DNA from: Acorus gramineus
Lineage: Eukaryota > Streptophyta > Magnoliopsida > Acorales > Acoraceae
DNA: 64,000 bases
Direction: 5' to 3'
Assembly (NCBI GenBank): GCA_030737835.1
Contig: CM060847.1
Location: 15,712,656 to 15,776,655 of the forward strand
Shown here one piece after another: positions 46,438-58,781 of this stretch (positions are counted from its first letter, which is position 1; each line of letters starts with the position of its first letter). The notes below the pieces were generated by a model that saw only the letters and a program-made list of their open reading frames with translations, was not told where the DNA came from and searched no databases. The translations under genes and the position numbers were made by a program.

Positions 46438-48781
46438 CCGTTATGACAGTGATGTGGAAAATCCTGGGAACAACCTGTATGTCACTGGTTTGTCTCCCCG
46501 GGTGACAAAGAAAAATCTTGAGAAGCACTTTTCAAGTGAAGGGAAGGTATGCAGAAGTCAATACTTTTTTTTTATTCTTGTGTGTTCTTTTCACCCTTTT
46601 TGTTTCATGACTGAACAGATGGTAAGTGAAAAATAGTAATACAGCCTATACAGGAAAAACACGTTTGTTTAGTGTAGAACTGTAGTTGTTATGCTTTGGT
46701 AAGTTGTAATAAATCCTAATAGCTATATTTGGGGAAGGAAAGTATACTTTTTTCTTGCTTATCCTTCCAACTATAATCTAATAAGACGAGCACCAAGTAA
46801 AAAACGTTTGTTTAGTGTAGATAAACTGTAGTAGTTACTGCTTTGATAAGTTATAATAAATCCTAATAGCTATATTTGGGGTAGGCAAGTATACTTGCTT
46901 ATCCATCCAACAATAATCTAATAAGACGAACACTATGTAATTTTTTTTTTTTGAGAAACAATTAGCAACCTAACAGATATAATGATTTAATTTTTGTACC
47001 ACATATTGTTATTTTATGCTCAGATGAGTTATCCATGAAAACTGGGGGGCTAGTGAACTATTTTGGTGTATTAAGATCAAGCTATGTGAGGTCTGGGCTT
47101 TGTTTGTCATTCATTATCATTTACCCTCTCCTCAGGCATGGAATAGTCAATAAGCTGTTTGTTCTGCATGGATAATGATTGATAATCTAATAAAGCTTTT
47201 ATAGTAATTTCAAAGGGGGAGGTAGCTCATTCATGTACACCAAAAAAAAAACAACAACTGTAGACCAAAAATATAACTAAATGAAAATTTACCCTAAGTG
47301 ATCTATCCCAGATCAAATGTGGGTTAGTTGGTTCTGATATTTTCCCATCATTGTTGTTGCAGATAATTGATATCCACCTGGTGGTTGATCCCTGGACAAG
47401 GGAATCCCGCGGTTTTGGATTTGTGACAATGGAAACTGTTGAAGAGGCAAACTGTTGCATCAAGTATCTTGACTGTTCTGTGTTGGAAGGCCGAGTTATT
47501 ACTGTTGAAAGGGTAAGGCAGCATAGCCATTTGGCTTCTTGAAGCTTCAGCATAATCATAAGTATTTTTTTTTATTTCTTGATATGTACATTTTGTTTCG
47601 GTCATTGATGATTTGAGTTACATATATTATACATGCCTTCAATCTGTGTTTAAGATGTCTTCTTCTTCCTGTGAAGTTTTTTTTGGCAGCAGGTTAGCTG
47701 TGTAAAGCAGCTCTTCACCAAACTAAACAAACAAATCAAACTCCGACAGACCATAGAAGGGTTGTATGCCCTGCATTACTCTTTTGATCAAATGCATGTT
47801 TTGCTTCTATTTGTTGATGTTATCTTGCTCACGTTGCCTTTTAGCTTCCCCTGAAGCGCCCCTTGGCTGCTTGAGATTTCTTCCTTTCTAGTCCTTGATT
47901 ATCTTATTATAATATGCTTTTTATGTTACCCAGGCTAAAAGACGCCGTGGACGAACACCGACACCGGGTAAATATCTGGGTGTGAAACCTGCTAGGGGTA
48001 AGTCTGGCTGCCTTCCCCCCACCCCCCTCATCTTCTTATAATAAACCTCTTTGGAGTGTTTTATAGTGGCTTTCATTACCTCTGTCTTTCTTATGTTGCT
48101 GAGGGTATTTTTTGGCCATCTTGAAATCTTTGATTCAATGCAGGACGTCGTCGATCTCCAAGCTATTCCCATTATCGTCGTAGTCGATCTTACTCCTCTG
48201 AAAGATCATACTCACCTGACTATAGAACCCGTCGCTATCGATCCCCCTCCCCCTATTACTATTCCCCTTACTACCGCAGCCGTTCTCCTCCTCGAAGGCG
48301 TCGTCTGTCCTACTCTCCATATGGCGACCGCTCTCCAAGGTACAGGAGCTCGAGGAGGAGCTATTCATGCAGTGTCTCCCCAAGATACAGGAGGTCGAGG
48401 AGGAGCTATTCACGCAGCGTCTCACCCAGATACAGGAGATCAAGGAGGAGTTATTCCCGCAGCGTCTCACCCAGATACAGGAGATCAAGGAGGAGTTATT
48501 CCCACAGCGTCTCCCCGAGATATAGGAGCTCGAGGAGGAGCTACTCGCGGAGTGTCTCCCCAAGATACAGGAGCACGAGGAGGAGCTACTCACGGAGCAT
48601 CTCTCCGGACCGGGGCTATTCACGCAGTGTGTCTCGCAGCCCACCAAGGAAGAGCTCGAAGCGTGATCGTTCACCAAGTTTGTCTCCCAAGAGGCGGAGG
48701 GGCTACTCGCGGGAGAGTTACTTGCACAGTAGGAGCCGCAGCCAGAGTGTGAGCTCAAGGTCCAGGTCCCTTTCTCGTTAA
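46438..48781 (+). pseudogene. SR45a/Tra2-like splicing factor, last four exons (5' exons missing)
   Basis: SR45a (plant transformer-2-like) is a nuclear RNA-binding regulator of splicing. Exons 46438-46546, 47363-47512, 47934-47997 and 48144-48781 join in frame at GT-AG sites and give 319 residues. The RRM is complete from NNLYVTGLSPRV (RNP2) to RGFGFVTM (RNP1) and ends RVITVER. The hallmark linker RRRGRTPTPGKYLG follows. Then comes an RS domain (RRRSPSYSHYRRSRSYSS...), six tandem copies of a 15-residue SPRYRSSRRSYSRSV unit at 48332-48601, and the stop at 48779-48781. The family's N-terminal RS exons are absent upstream, where Helitron DNA and the glycine-rich genes lie. The remaining frame has no lesion. 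It is either a 5'-truncated copy, perhaps captured or cut by the Helitron, or a gene whose first exon is beyond a very long intron. Long overlapping frames on both strands are shadows of the RS repeats. Confidence 0.88.
46655..46925. repeat. Tandem duplication of ~138 bp in an SR45a-like intron
   Basis: The segment ACGTTTGTTTAGTGTAGA ... TAATAAATCCTAATAGC ... CTAATAAGACGA occurs twice in a row (from about 46663 and from about 46803), with about 10% differences. It lies in the intron after the first remaining exon. Confidence 0.7.
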
Positions 48782-49107
48782 GGCCTTGTGTGGGCATTTT
48801 GTGGCTGATATATCTCATAATTGTAGGTACTCTTTGTTGATAGTATTTGGTAGGAGTCTCACTTCCTTTCTGGGGTTGCTTATCATCTGTGATACGGATC
48901 ATCTATGGTACCTATGTATTGTTGTTTTTGGTTCTTGGTGCTCTTCGTAATGGTGGATGCTTTTACAGTTAGTATTGGACACCTTGTGAAGTTGTGATGA
49001 TGGATGCTTTTATAGTAAGATTTGGAGACCTTGTAATGATATGGTAATGATGGATGCATTTATAGTTATAGATTTGGAGTCCTTTATCAGTTAAATTTGG
49101 ACGCATT
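48782..49107 (+). other. 3' UTR and flank of the SR45a-like gene with short repeats
   Basis: The word GATGGATGC-TTTATAGT followed by ATTTGGA(G/C)ACC recurs three times (near 48951, 49001 and 49045). No further gene is seen. The stretch ends at the Helitron terminus. Confidence 0.5.
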
Positions 49108-51850
49108 GGAGTTGAGGCACATGTGCGTTGCACATGAATTTTTTTGGTTGATAATTTAATAAATAAGATATTTAATTATATAAATATGTAAAAATGATAA
49201 GTCTTAAATTTAGATTGAACTCTAGATCATTACAAGTTTGTTATGATTCTTGTCCAATGAATGTTTTTCATGGATTGGTACTTTTATATAAATTTTACGA
49301 TTCAATTTATAATTTGATAGATTGTCATTATTTATTAAATCTCTCAAAAATATATAAGGATAAAAATGTGCATGTAATATAACATATATTATGTAAAGTT
49401 TATGTTTAGATTAAAATAATTTGAAAGGGTAAATATGTCTGATCAAAAATAATTTTGATAGGAATATATTTTCATGAATTGTTAAGGGTAAACAAAAATG
49501 TGCATGTAATATAACACATATTACGTTTTTTATATAATTTAGATTGGAATAATTTGAAAAGGTAAATATGTCTAATCAAAAATAATTTTCGATAGGAATA
49601 GATTTTCATGAATTGTTAAGTGTAAACAACATGTAATTGAAAGGGTATATATATTAATTTTTGGTTCAATTTTATCTCCCTTACATATTTGTATATTTTT
49701 TATTAATAATTACAAACATAGGACTTCTATTTTATATAAGGATTTTCTAAACGTTACATTATAATATATGTAGATATATTATATAATTATATAAAATGAA
49801 ATTGAATTTATCCCTTACATATTTGTATATTTTTTTATTAATAATTACAAACATAAGACTTCTATTTTATATAAGGATTTTCTAAACATTACAATATAAT
49901 ATATGTAGATATATTGTATAATTATATAAAATGAAATTGAATTTATTAAAAAATTTATAATATCATGTAATTGATTGTGAAGAATGTAAATATGAATAAT
50001 TTGAAAGGGTAAATATGTATGATGAAATATCATTTGGGATAGGAATGATTTTTCATGAATTGATAAGGGTAAATATGTCCAATGAATGTTTTTCATGGAT
50101 TGGTACTTTTATAGGTAGTATAGATATAGATATAGATAGATATAGATAGAGATTTTTTTATTAATAATTACAAACATAGGACTTCTATTTTATATAAGGA
50201 TTTTCTAAACATTACAATATAATATATGTAGATATATTATATAATTATATAAAATGAAATTGAATTTATTAAAAAATTTATAATATCATGTAATTGATTG
50301 TGAAGAATGTAAATACGAATAAATAAAATGAAATTAAATTTATTAAAAAATTTATAATAATGTAAATACGAATAATTTGAAAGGGTAAATATGTATGATG
50401 AAATATCATTTGGGATAGGAATGGTTTTTCATGAATTGATAAGGATAAATATGTCCAATGAATGTTTTTCATGGATTGGTACTTTTATAGGTAGTATAGA
50501 TATAGATATAGATAGATATAGATATAGATAGAGATTTTTTTATTAATAATTACAAACATAGGACTTCTATTTTATATAAGGATTTTCTAAACATTACAAT
50601 ATAATATATGTAGATATATTATAATTATATAAAATGAAATTGAATTTATTAAAAAATTTATAATATCATGTAATTGATTGTGAAGAATGTAAATACGAAT
50701 AATTTGAAAGGGTAAATATGTATGATGAAATATCATTTGGGATAGGAATGGTTTTTCATGAATTGATAAGGGTAAATATGTCCAATGAATGTTTTTCATG
50801 GATTGATACTTTTATAGGTAGTATAGATATAGATTTTTTTATTAATAATTACAAACATAGGACTTCTATTTTATATAAGGATTTTCTAAACATTACAATA
50901 ATATGTAGATATATTATATAATTATATAAAATGAAATTGAATTTATTAAAAAATTTATAATATCATGTAATTGATTGTGAAGAATGTAAATACGAATAAA
51001 TAAAATGAAATTGAATTTATTAAAAAATTTATAATAATGTAAATACGAATAATTTGAAAGGGTAAATATGTATGATGAAATATCATTTGGGATAGGAATG
51101 GTTTTCATGAATTGATAAGGGTAAATATGTCCAATGAATGTTTTTCATGGATTGGTACTTTTATAGGTAGTATAGATATAGATAGATATAGATATAGATA
51201 GAGATTTTTTTATTAATAATTACAAACATAGGACTTCTATTTTATATAAGGATTTTCTAAACATTACAATATAATATATGTAGATATTATATAATTATAT
51301 AAAATGAAATTGAATTTATTAAAAAATTTATAATATCATGTAATTGATTGTGAAGAATGTAAATACGAATAATTTGAAAGGGTAAATATGTATGATGAAA
51401 TATCATTTGGGATAGGAATGGTTTTTCATGAATTGATAAGGGTAAATATGTCCAATGAATGTTTTTCATGGATTGATACTTTTATAGGTAGTATAGATAG
51501 AGATTTTTTTATTAATAATTACAAACATAGGACTTCTATTTTATATAAGGATTTTCTAAACATTACAATATAATATATGTAGATATATTATATAATTATA
51601 TAAAATGAAATTGAATTTATTAAAAAATTTATAATATCATGTAATTGATTGTGAAGAATGTAAATACGAATAAATAAAATGAAATTGAATTATTAAAAAA
51701 TTTATAATAATGTAAATACGAATAATTTGAAAGGGTAAATATGTATGATGAAATATCATTTGGGATAGGAATGGTTTTTCATGAATTGATAAGGGTAAAT
51801 ATGTCCAATGAATGTTTTTCATGGATTGGTACTTTTATAGGTAGTATAGA
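49108..51850 (-). mobile_element. Helitron with tandemly multiplied 5' end
   Basis: On the minus strand the element begins TCTATACTACCTATAAAAG at 51850, preceded by host A. It ends with a perfect hairpin (CATGTGC-AAC-GCACATG, about 49120-49136) and CTCC at 49108, where the related copy at 53261 has CTAG. The body is AT-rich and lacks Rep/helicase coding. The 5' terminal word occurs six times in the same orientation inside it (see the repeat entry). Confidence 0.68.
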
Positions 51851-51900
51851 TGAATGTTTTTCATGGATTGATAAGGATAAATATGTCCAATGATGAAATA
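49640..51900. repeat. Tandem array of ~325-380-bp units, each starting with a Helitron 5' terminus
   Basis: The word GGTACTTTTATAGG followed by TAGTATAGAT occurs near 50101, 50480, 50806, 51154, 51477 and 51829. Each is followed to the right by (GATA)-like repeats of variable length, then TTTATTAATAATTACAAAC, then AAATGAAATTGAATT, then GAAAGGGTAAATATG. Unit length varies with the GATA tract and with a duplicated ~50-bp segment present in alternate units. Recurrent short frames starting MKNIHWTYLPLSIHEK are by-products of the array, not genes. Confidence 0.85.
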
Positions 51901-53260
51901 CGAATAATATTATCATGAAAAAAACAAAAACAAAAACAAAAATAACACATGAGATTAAATTTATTGTTGAGTTCACACAGAGCTGAAATATGAATTTGTC
52001 CTTTTTTATAGCAATAATATTTTTTTTTGTAGCAGTATTTTATATGTTTTTTTTTTATTGGATTGCATTGTTACTGTCAATTATATATATTTTTTTGTTG
52101 GGTTGATGTTATGGACCATTAATTATTTCGACACCCCATTTATATTTCTATTCAACACTAATAAACACTAATACCGGTATTAGTTATTCGTCAATTTCAA
52201 CCCAAATAGATGAGGAATAAGTTGTTAATAGAATTCTATAGATGTATATGATGAATAAAAAAAAATACAGAAGGGCAATTAGAATCATTCTTTCTTGAGA
52301 CGTATCCAAGTGAATAGAGTAAATGCTAATCAAATATGTGTGAATTAAATAAATGCTAATGGGTGTGAATTGAATAGATTCAATAAACGCCAATCATTAA
52401 TTGTTTGGGGAGTTTAATAATACAATTGTTTTTAAACATTTAAAATTTAAGCATGACGTTTTAAAATAATTGTTTTAATAAATATTGCATTGAATTATTA
52501 TTTTTGGAATACTAAAAAGTTGGATTTGTTGACAATTTATTTTACATGTATAATCATAACATACTTTGGAAATCTATAATGAAGATTACATTAATATTTG
52601 ATACTTTTTTTTAAAGGAATCATGTCTTTGTATATGAAATGAGATTTTTTTTTTGTGTGAATTATATTTTCAATATATTTTCATTTTATAAGGATCCTTT
52701 TATCCTAATAATATTATGATAACCAAATATAATTATAAGTTAATCAATATGTTACATGATGAAATGTATATATTAGAATAAATTATAAATGAAATTAAAA
52801 TCTTGTAAATGGATTTTCATGGAAATTGAATAGAAGTGTAGGGGTAAAATGAAAAAATAGAAGGATCCTCTTATCCTAATAATATTATGATAATCAAATT
52901 TAACTATAAGTTAATTGTCACATGATGAAATGCATGTATTAGAATAAACTATGAATGAAATTAAAATGTTGTAAATGGATTTTCATGGGATTGAATAGAA
53001 ATGTACGAGTATCCTATTAATATTATGATAATCAATTTTAAATATAAGTTAATAAATATGTTACATGATGAAATGTATGTATTATGGTATACTATAAATG
53101 AGATTAAAATGACGTGAATGGATTTTAATGGAATTGAATAGAAATGTAGGGGTAAAATGAAAAAATGGTTGTCATTAAAGTGGTGTGAATGGATTATAAT
53201 GGGATTGAATGAATTGACAAGGGCAAAATGGTCAAATGGCAGGTTTTTTTATTTAAGAGA
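51851..53260. other. AT-rich spacer between two Helitrons
   Basis: The left end carries a further partial copy of the array unit (51851-51895). The right part consists of the tandem repeats listed separately. No gene is supported. Confidence 0.5.
52690..53175. repeat. Three tandem copies of a ~160-bp unit
   Basis: Blocks starting near 52692, 52863 and 53008 share TATCCTAATAATATTATGAT, then ATAAGTTAAT, ACATGATGAAATG, GGATTTTCATGG and TTGAATAGAA. Divergence is about 10-15%. Confidence 0.7.
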
Positions 53261-54531
53261 CTAGTCGATGCACATGTGCGTTGTACATGAATTAATTTGT
53301 TGAAATATAATGATTGAACAACTATTATTAATATGTTATGACTATTAAATTAAGAACCAAAAAATATTTATTTGATATAGATACAAAGTTTTATTTTATA
53401 ATATGAACTGAAATGTGTTACATTTACATTTTATAAAGAATTAAGACCGTGGGACAAAATATAATAATTTGTTGGAAATTTGTAATTTATATCATGATAG
53501 ATGAATGACATATAAATATCTCATGTCATCTATGTGCCACAATAACATAAAATTGAATATAAAAAATGAAATTGATTATCATGAATGTCTATGAGCAGTT
53601 AAAACATCATCATCCTATAATTTTCAAATCATATTTAACAATAAGTTTTTTTTTTTGTTTACGTACTACATATATAAAAATTTGATATTTAATATATAAA
53701 TTTATTAATGAAATCTAATATACATATAGGTTAATTTGGTAACAAGTGCATGTAATTGAAATTAAATGAAATTGAAATTAAAAAAAAAAAACATAATATC
53801 ATGTAATTGATTGTGAAGAATGTTAAATGGTAAATACGGATAATTTGAAATGGTGTAATATGGTAACAGGCTTACATAGTGTTACTTTTCCATAATATAG
53901 ATCATCATTATATATTAAATCTCTAAAAAATACATACTATATATATAAAAATTTGATATTTAATATAAATTTATTAATGACATCTAATATATATATAGAG
54001 GTTAATTTGGTAACATGTGCATGTAATTGAAATTGAATGAAATTGAAATTTAAAAAAAAAAACATAAATATCATATATATTACGATTTTAGAATAATTTA
54101 GATTTAATGATTAAAACATAAAATTCATGTACAAATTTATATTTAGGATATTTCACTATACATATATGACATATAATTGAAAGGGTATATATTAATTTTT
54201 GGTTGAATTTTATCTCCCTTCTAGATGAATTTAAATTTTTTTTTATAATTAAATAGATAGAGCTTCTATTGTATATAAGGATTTTCTAATGGTTACAATA
54301 TAATATATATAGATATATATAATTAAATTAAATGAAATTGAAATTTAAAAAAAACATAATATCATGTAATTGATTGTGAAGAATGTTAAATGGTAAATAC
54401 GAATAATTTGAAAGGGTAAATATGTAGGATCAAATATCATTTGGGATAGGAATGGATTTTCATGAATCGGTAAGGGTAAACATGTCCAATGAATGTTTTT
54501 CAAGGATTGGTACTTTTATAGGTAGTATAGA
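53261..54531 (-). mobile_element. Helitron, non-autonomous, 1.27 kb
   Basis: On the minus strand it begins TCTATACTACCTATAAAAG at 54531 (host A before it). It ends with a near-perfect hairpin (CATGTAC-AAC-GCACATG), 12 more bases and CTAG at 53261, followed by host T. Insertion between A and T, a TC start and a hairpin plus CTRR end are the Helitron diagnostics. The interior shares blocks with the 49108-51850 copy but has the 5' terminus once. An internal segment of about 130 bp (TTTGATATTTAATAT ... GGTTAATTTGGTAACA) is duplicated. No replication protein is encoded. Confidence 0.8.
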
Positions 54532-54780
54532 TAATATAAATTTGAATTAATTTTCCCATAAAGTAATAGCCAATAATGAATTTTTTTCTCGTCAAAAATA
54601 TTCATTAAATAGGACTATAGGAGGCAATTTGTACCATAGGATTCTGGTGGATTGGATGGTGGGCTATTGAAGCTTTTTAACAGCTCACAGGCGTTGAAAA
54701 GGTCCTACCATCAGAAGGTCCATCGAATGGACACTGAGAATTGATGCATCATTTGGGGTTGTGTTTGCTGTAGGTTTTTA

Positions 54781-54832
54781 GTCCCACATCGGAAAACATG
54801 AGAGGAGAGTGATAGGAAGAGCATGATAAATG
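54781..54832 (+). promoter_or_regulatory. Plant snRNA promoter: USE and TATA-like box of the U1 gene
   Basis: GTCCCACATCG at 54781-54791 matches the plant upstream sequence element consensus RTCCCACATCG exactly. A TATA-like GATAAATG lies at 54825-54832, 33 bp further on and 32 bp before the RNA start. The wider USE-TATA gap of 33-34 bp is the known hallmark of polymerase II snRNA genes in plants; polymerase III genes have about 10 bp less. Confidence 0.82.
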
Positions 54833-54856
54833 AAGGTGGAATGCAAACTTGCATCC

Positions 54857-55018
54857 ATACTTACCTGGACGGGGTCGATGGGTGATCATGAAGGCCCATG
54901 GCCTAGAGTAGGGACCTTCATTGCACTTTGAAGGGGCCCTGCTTTAACATTTGTCTAAGTGGTAGAGTGTACGTCATAATTTGTGGTAGCGGGGGCCTGC
55001 GTTCGCGCGGCCCCTACC
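54857..55018 (+). ncRNA. U1 spliceosomal snRNA
   Basis: U1 base-pairs with 5' splice sites. The RNA begins ATACTTACCTGG, the conserved 5'-splice-site-pairing end. It has the stem-loop I motif GGTGATCATGAAGG (U1-70K site) and a well-paired stem-loop II around ATTGCAC (U1A site). Stem-loop III is diverged but can still pair at 8 of 9 positions counting G-U. The Sm site is ATAATTTGTGG (54976-54986), and a GC-rich stem-loop IV (TGCGTTCGCG) ends CCCCTACCA. The length is about 162 nt, as usual. The 3' flank has a weak match to the plant snRNA 3' element. With its promoter in place, it may be expressed; the diverged stem-loop III marks it as a variant copy. Confidence 0.92.
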
Positions 55019-58000
55019 AATCTTTAAGCCCAAATTTTATTCTTGGCCCAATTTGAAAGAAGCCCATATAGAGCAAGGTCATAAGCTCTTGGCCCCTAAC
55101 GTGTCGCCCGAGTAATAAAGAACTCTTAGGTAACCTGGCCCCGTTTGGCAAGAAAACAGCGAAGTTGTCATTATTGATTACGAAAACTTTGTTTATTCAA
55201 ACAAAATAATAACCTATGTTGTCAAACTACAGACGTAATTTTTATATTAATTAAAAAATAGTTATCATCATTACATCCTAAAAAAAATTGATACAAAAGG
55301 TTAAAAACTATTTTTTAAACTGTGTTTTCAAACACATCCTTAGGCTATTTTAACATCTTGTTTTGGGAGTGTTTTTAGCTTTTAAAGAAGCTAAAAGCTT
55401 CAAACGGGTTATCAAAAACAGCATATAGATTCCAACAAAAAGTGCATTAAAAACTACGTTTATTTCAATAAAAATAGCTTCTGTTATCAACAACAAAACT
55501 TTTGTTATCAACAACAAACGTGATTCCTTTATTAAACAAAAGACGGCCCAAATGATTATCTCATCAAAATACATGTTAGAAAGCCAAAATTGCTTTTCAA
55601 TGTGTTTTCAAACGCAACTTTAGTCATGTTTACTATCCAAAGCTGCGTTATTTTCAGTTGAATAAACCCATTTTTAGTAAGTGTATGAAAATATTTAATG
55701 AGATATATACATCGTCTAATGAGGTATATGTTTAACTGAACTTCTAATAATGTAAATAAGTATATTTTGGACTGTAAAAAAAATTGAATGTAACATCGCT
55801 CAATACAATAGTATATTTTTTTTCTTTTGAATTTTTTTTTTACCCCCACATAATTTAATATATGAAAATATAAAATAGACTGAGTATATCATAGTATATG
55901 GAACTATAAAAAAGATCAAGTATATGATTGAGTCATTATGATCAAGTATCAAATCGATTTCTTTTGGCCTTATTGAGTTATTATGATTGAGATATTATGT
56001 CAGATTTTAAAATTAAAATCAGAATCAATTAAATTCTAACATTTTCTTTTTTAGGATTCAATTAAATTTTGTATCTCAAAGTGATATGATCGGACGATCA
56101 TGATTGCGTTGGATCATCAAATTGCCCAACGCGTGTTGGACCTAACTGGGTCCCCTGAACAAAACTTCTCCAAAAACCCCAAATTACAATTAGATGAATG
56201 GTCTGGATCTAATTATTATACAGTATCAACGGCAAATCCTCAATCGGATGTCCTTCATATGGAATATTGTCAATGATATGTTGTAAATGAGTACCTCATT
56301 CAAGGCATATGATTAAACATTATCAAAAGGGTCCATGTCACACACTATGATATAAGTTATACACTGTAATTGCACAATATATACTGCACTATTATAATGT
56401 ATCGGATTGCAAACAGGATTATAAATAAGACTGCGTGTATCCACGCTGTTTTCTTTTTTTTATCTCAATTTCGGATTAGACCTAAGGTTTAACCTGACCC
56501 TTCACCTGAATCATGTTGGATATATTTATAAATATGATCCAAATTAAATATTAAATTTTAATAGGTTATGAAGATATCTTCTCATTTTTGGCAGTTACGA
56601 TTTGAATTGAATGTGTTAACATTTTTTATTAGTTGCCATTTTAGCAGTTACATAGAGCATTTCTTATTTGGTCTATATAAAGACCTTCCAAATCTGGTGC
56701 TGAGAGATATATAGAAAAAACAAAGTTCTGTTTTCTTTCTTCTTCACACAAGGCTCCTCTTCTATTCCATAAAAATTTCTTTTCTATTGACCATGATCAA
56801 GCATTATCTATTCCACTCCATGCATCGATAATACAAGAATTCAATTCGAGGACTCCACTTGATCACATCTCGGGGAGTCGAAGGAATCACAGGTTGATTT
56901 GTATCTCGAGAACGAATCATATCGATGAAACTCCATTTGTATGGAGTACATATTCGTTTGAAGGACAACAATATCTCCTATGTGCCTCTCGACCGGGCGA
57001 TTTCAACCTTTTTTTCTCTCGATGTTATTATTTGTATGTTATCAATCATGTTACATATAAGTTCTTCAAATTAATCACTAATTGAAATACAATATCTTTT
57101 ATGATTTATGAGAATATTTTTAACCAATCCAAAACTAGGTTAGAATTGAGTTGGGTTCAACCTACCCTAACCCGCCTAAAAGCCAAGTTGGGTCAAATTC
57201 AACCAACCTGAATTGCACCTTATAAACAAAAGTTTTAATTTATGGAAGATTTTTTGAAGATTTGAAACATCAACAAAAATGCCTATGCAATGCAATTTTT
57301 TATATATTTAAGTATAGGAAATTGACCAACTAAATAAATAAACAAAAATATAATTTAATATCCATAAATGTTATGTAGATCTCTACTTAATTTATCGATC
57401 AAAAGTTTTAAAAAATTTCTAAAACATATTTGATCAAAATTCAAAATTTCTAAAAAAATACAACATTTTCAAATATGATATTGTTTTAAGTGATATCTAA
57501 ATTCAAAATAAAAAATATATTTTTGAAATTATTAACATTTAAAAATAAATAAATAATTTAATAATAAATGAGCTTAATTTGAAAATTTCTAACAAAAAAA
57601 AACAATATTATTCAAAATTCAATTTTAGATATTAGAGGATCCTAGGTTATTTATAGACATGTAATATGATACACGTGCAATTTTAATTATATTATTTAAT
57701 CAAAAAAATATTTAGATCTTAAATTTGACCAACAATTAAATTATTCTCAAAATTTAAAAAAAAATTGTAAATTTTCAAGTAGAACTCTTATTAGGGTAAT
57801 CAATAGCTCATTGAAAATTAAAAGAGTTTCGATATATACTTATGACCGTGAAATAAAGTTTTTCCAAAAATGCCTATTTCGTAATAAAAAATAAGATCAA
57901 ATATTGAAACTCATGTTTGATCCATATTTAGCTATTTATAACTTAAAATAAATTCAAAATAAGATAAAAATTGTTTTTAAAGTTAATAATCAAATGAATA

Positions 58001-58646
58001 TAAATGGAAAATAATTACTATATTTTTTAAATAAAATCCAGTATAAATTGGATAAGATTTGTTAATGGATTATTAAAATAATAAAAAATGCTCAATTTTT
58101 TATTTTTATTTTTTAAAATCATATGTTTGAGATAAAATCTAATTTGTTTGATAAAATCTAGCATATTAAATATACATAAAGAATTGATGATGGATATAGT
58201 TGTATTTTTATCAAATTTCAAAAGGTAAAATATAAAAAAAATGTGTTCTCCTCAACTTGTACTTTTCATAGTGGTACATATATAGATTTAACATTTTACA
58301 TCTAACAAAAATATTGGGTCGGGTTGGACCGACCAACCCCGAAATTGGTGATGAGTGTCACTATTTTCTTGTTACTGGTCATTTATAAGCCCGGTGAGTA
58401 GATGTTTGACCACTGCGTAGAGTGCTATTACACCCTTTTCTTTTTTTTCGGTTCCAATTCTACTTTCATACACACTTACACACTTACGTTGATATAAAAT
58501 TATCAGAGCATATATTTATATTAACGATGTATATACATCAATCAATTTTTTTATATTTTTTATAAATGCATCAATACAATTTATTGAAACATATATTTTA
58601 TTTTATTTTTAATAAAATAATGTACCTATTAAATGATGTATACTAT
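55019..58646. other. AT-rich intergenic region without supported genes
   Basis: No coding exon or RNA gene was recognised in 3.6 kb. A short promoter-like segment (GGTCTATATAAAGACC near 56672, followed by a pyrimidine-rich leader to about 56770) may be part of an old LTR. The rest is long A/T-rich DNA. Confidence 0.45.
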
Positions 58647-58781
58647 TGTTAGATTATATGTGTTATCTTATAATGTGTGTAGTGTATTACACGTGTAACT
58701 CCTAGATATTTGTATATATAAAGGGACTAAACCCCTAAGTGGAATATAGGGATTTCATTATTTTATTCTCTGTTTCTAACA
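58647..58781 (+). repeat. 5' LTR of the Copia element
   Basis: 135 bp with TG...CA ends; the TATA box lies about 65 bp from the start. The primer-binding site starts at 58782. Confidence 0.93.

Noticed and set aside
48051..48902. 233- and 255-residue frames overlapping the RS domain
   Set aside because: They are out-of-phase readings of the repetitive RS exon and do not use its splice sites.
49640..51900. CRISPR-like array
   Set aside because: Units of 325-380 bp with no short spacer pattern, in a plant genome; the repeats are Helitron ends.
49845..51976. Repeated small frames beginning MKNIHWTYLPLSIHEK
   Set aside because: Each is the same by-product of one unit of the Helitron 5'-end array; no start context, splice signal or family match.
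55140..55345. Possible MITE starting GGCCCCGTTTGGC
   Set aside because: The right-hand end matches too poorly as an inverted repeat and no target duplication was found.
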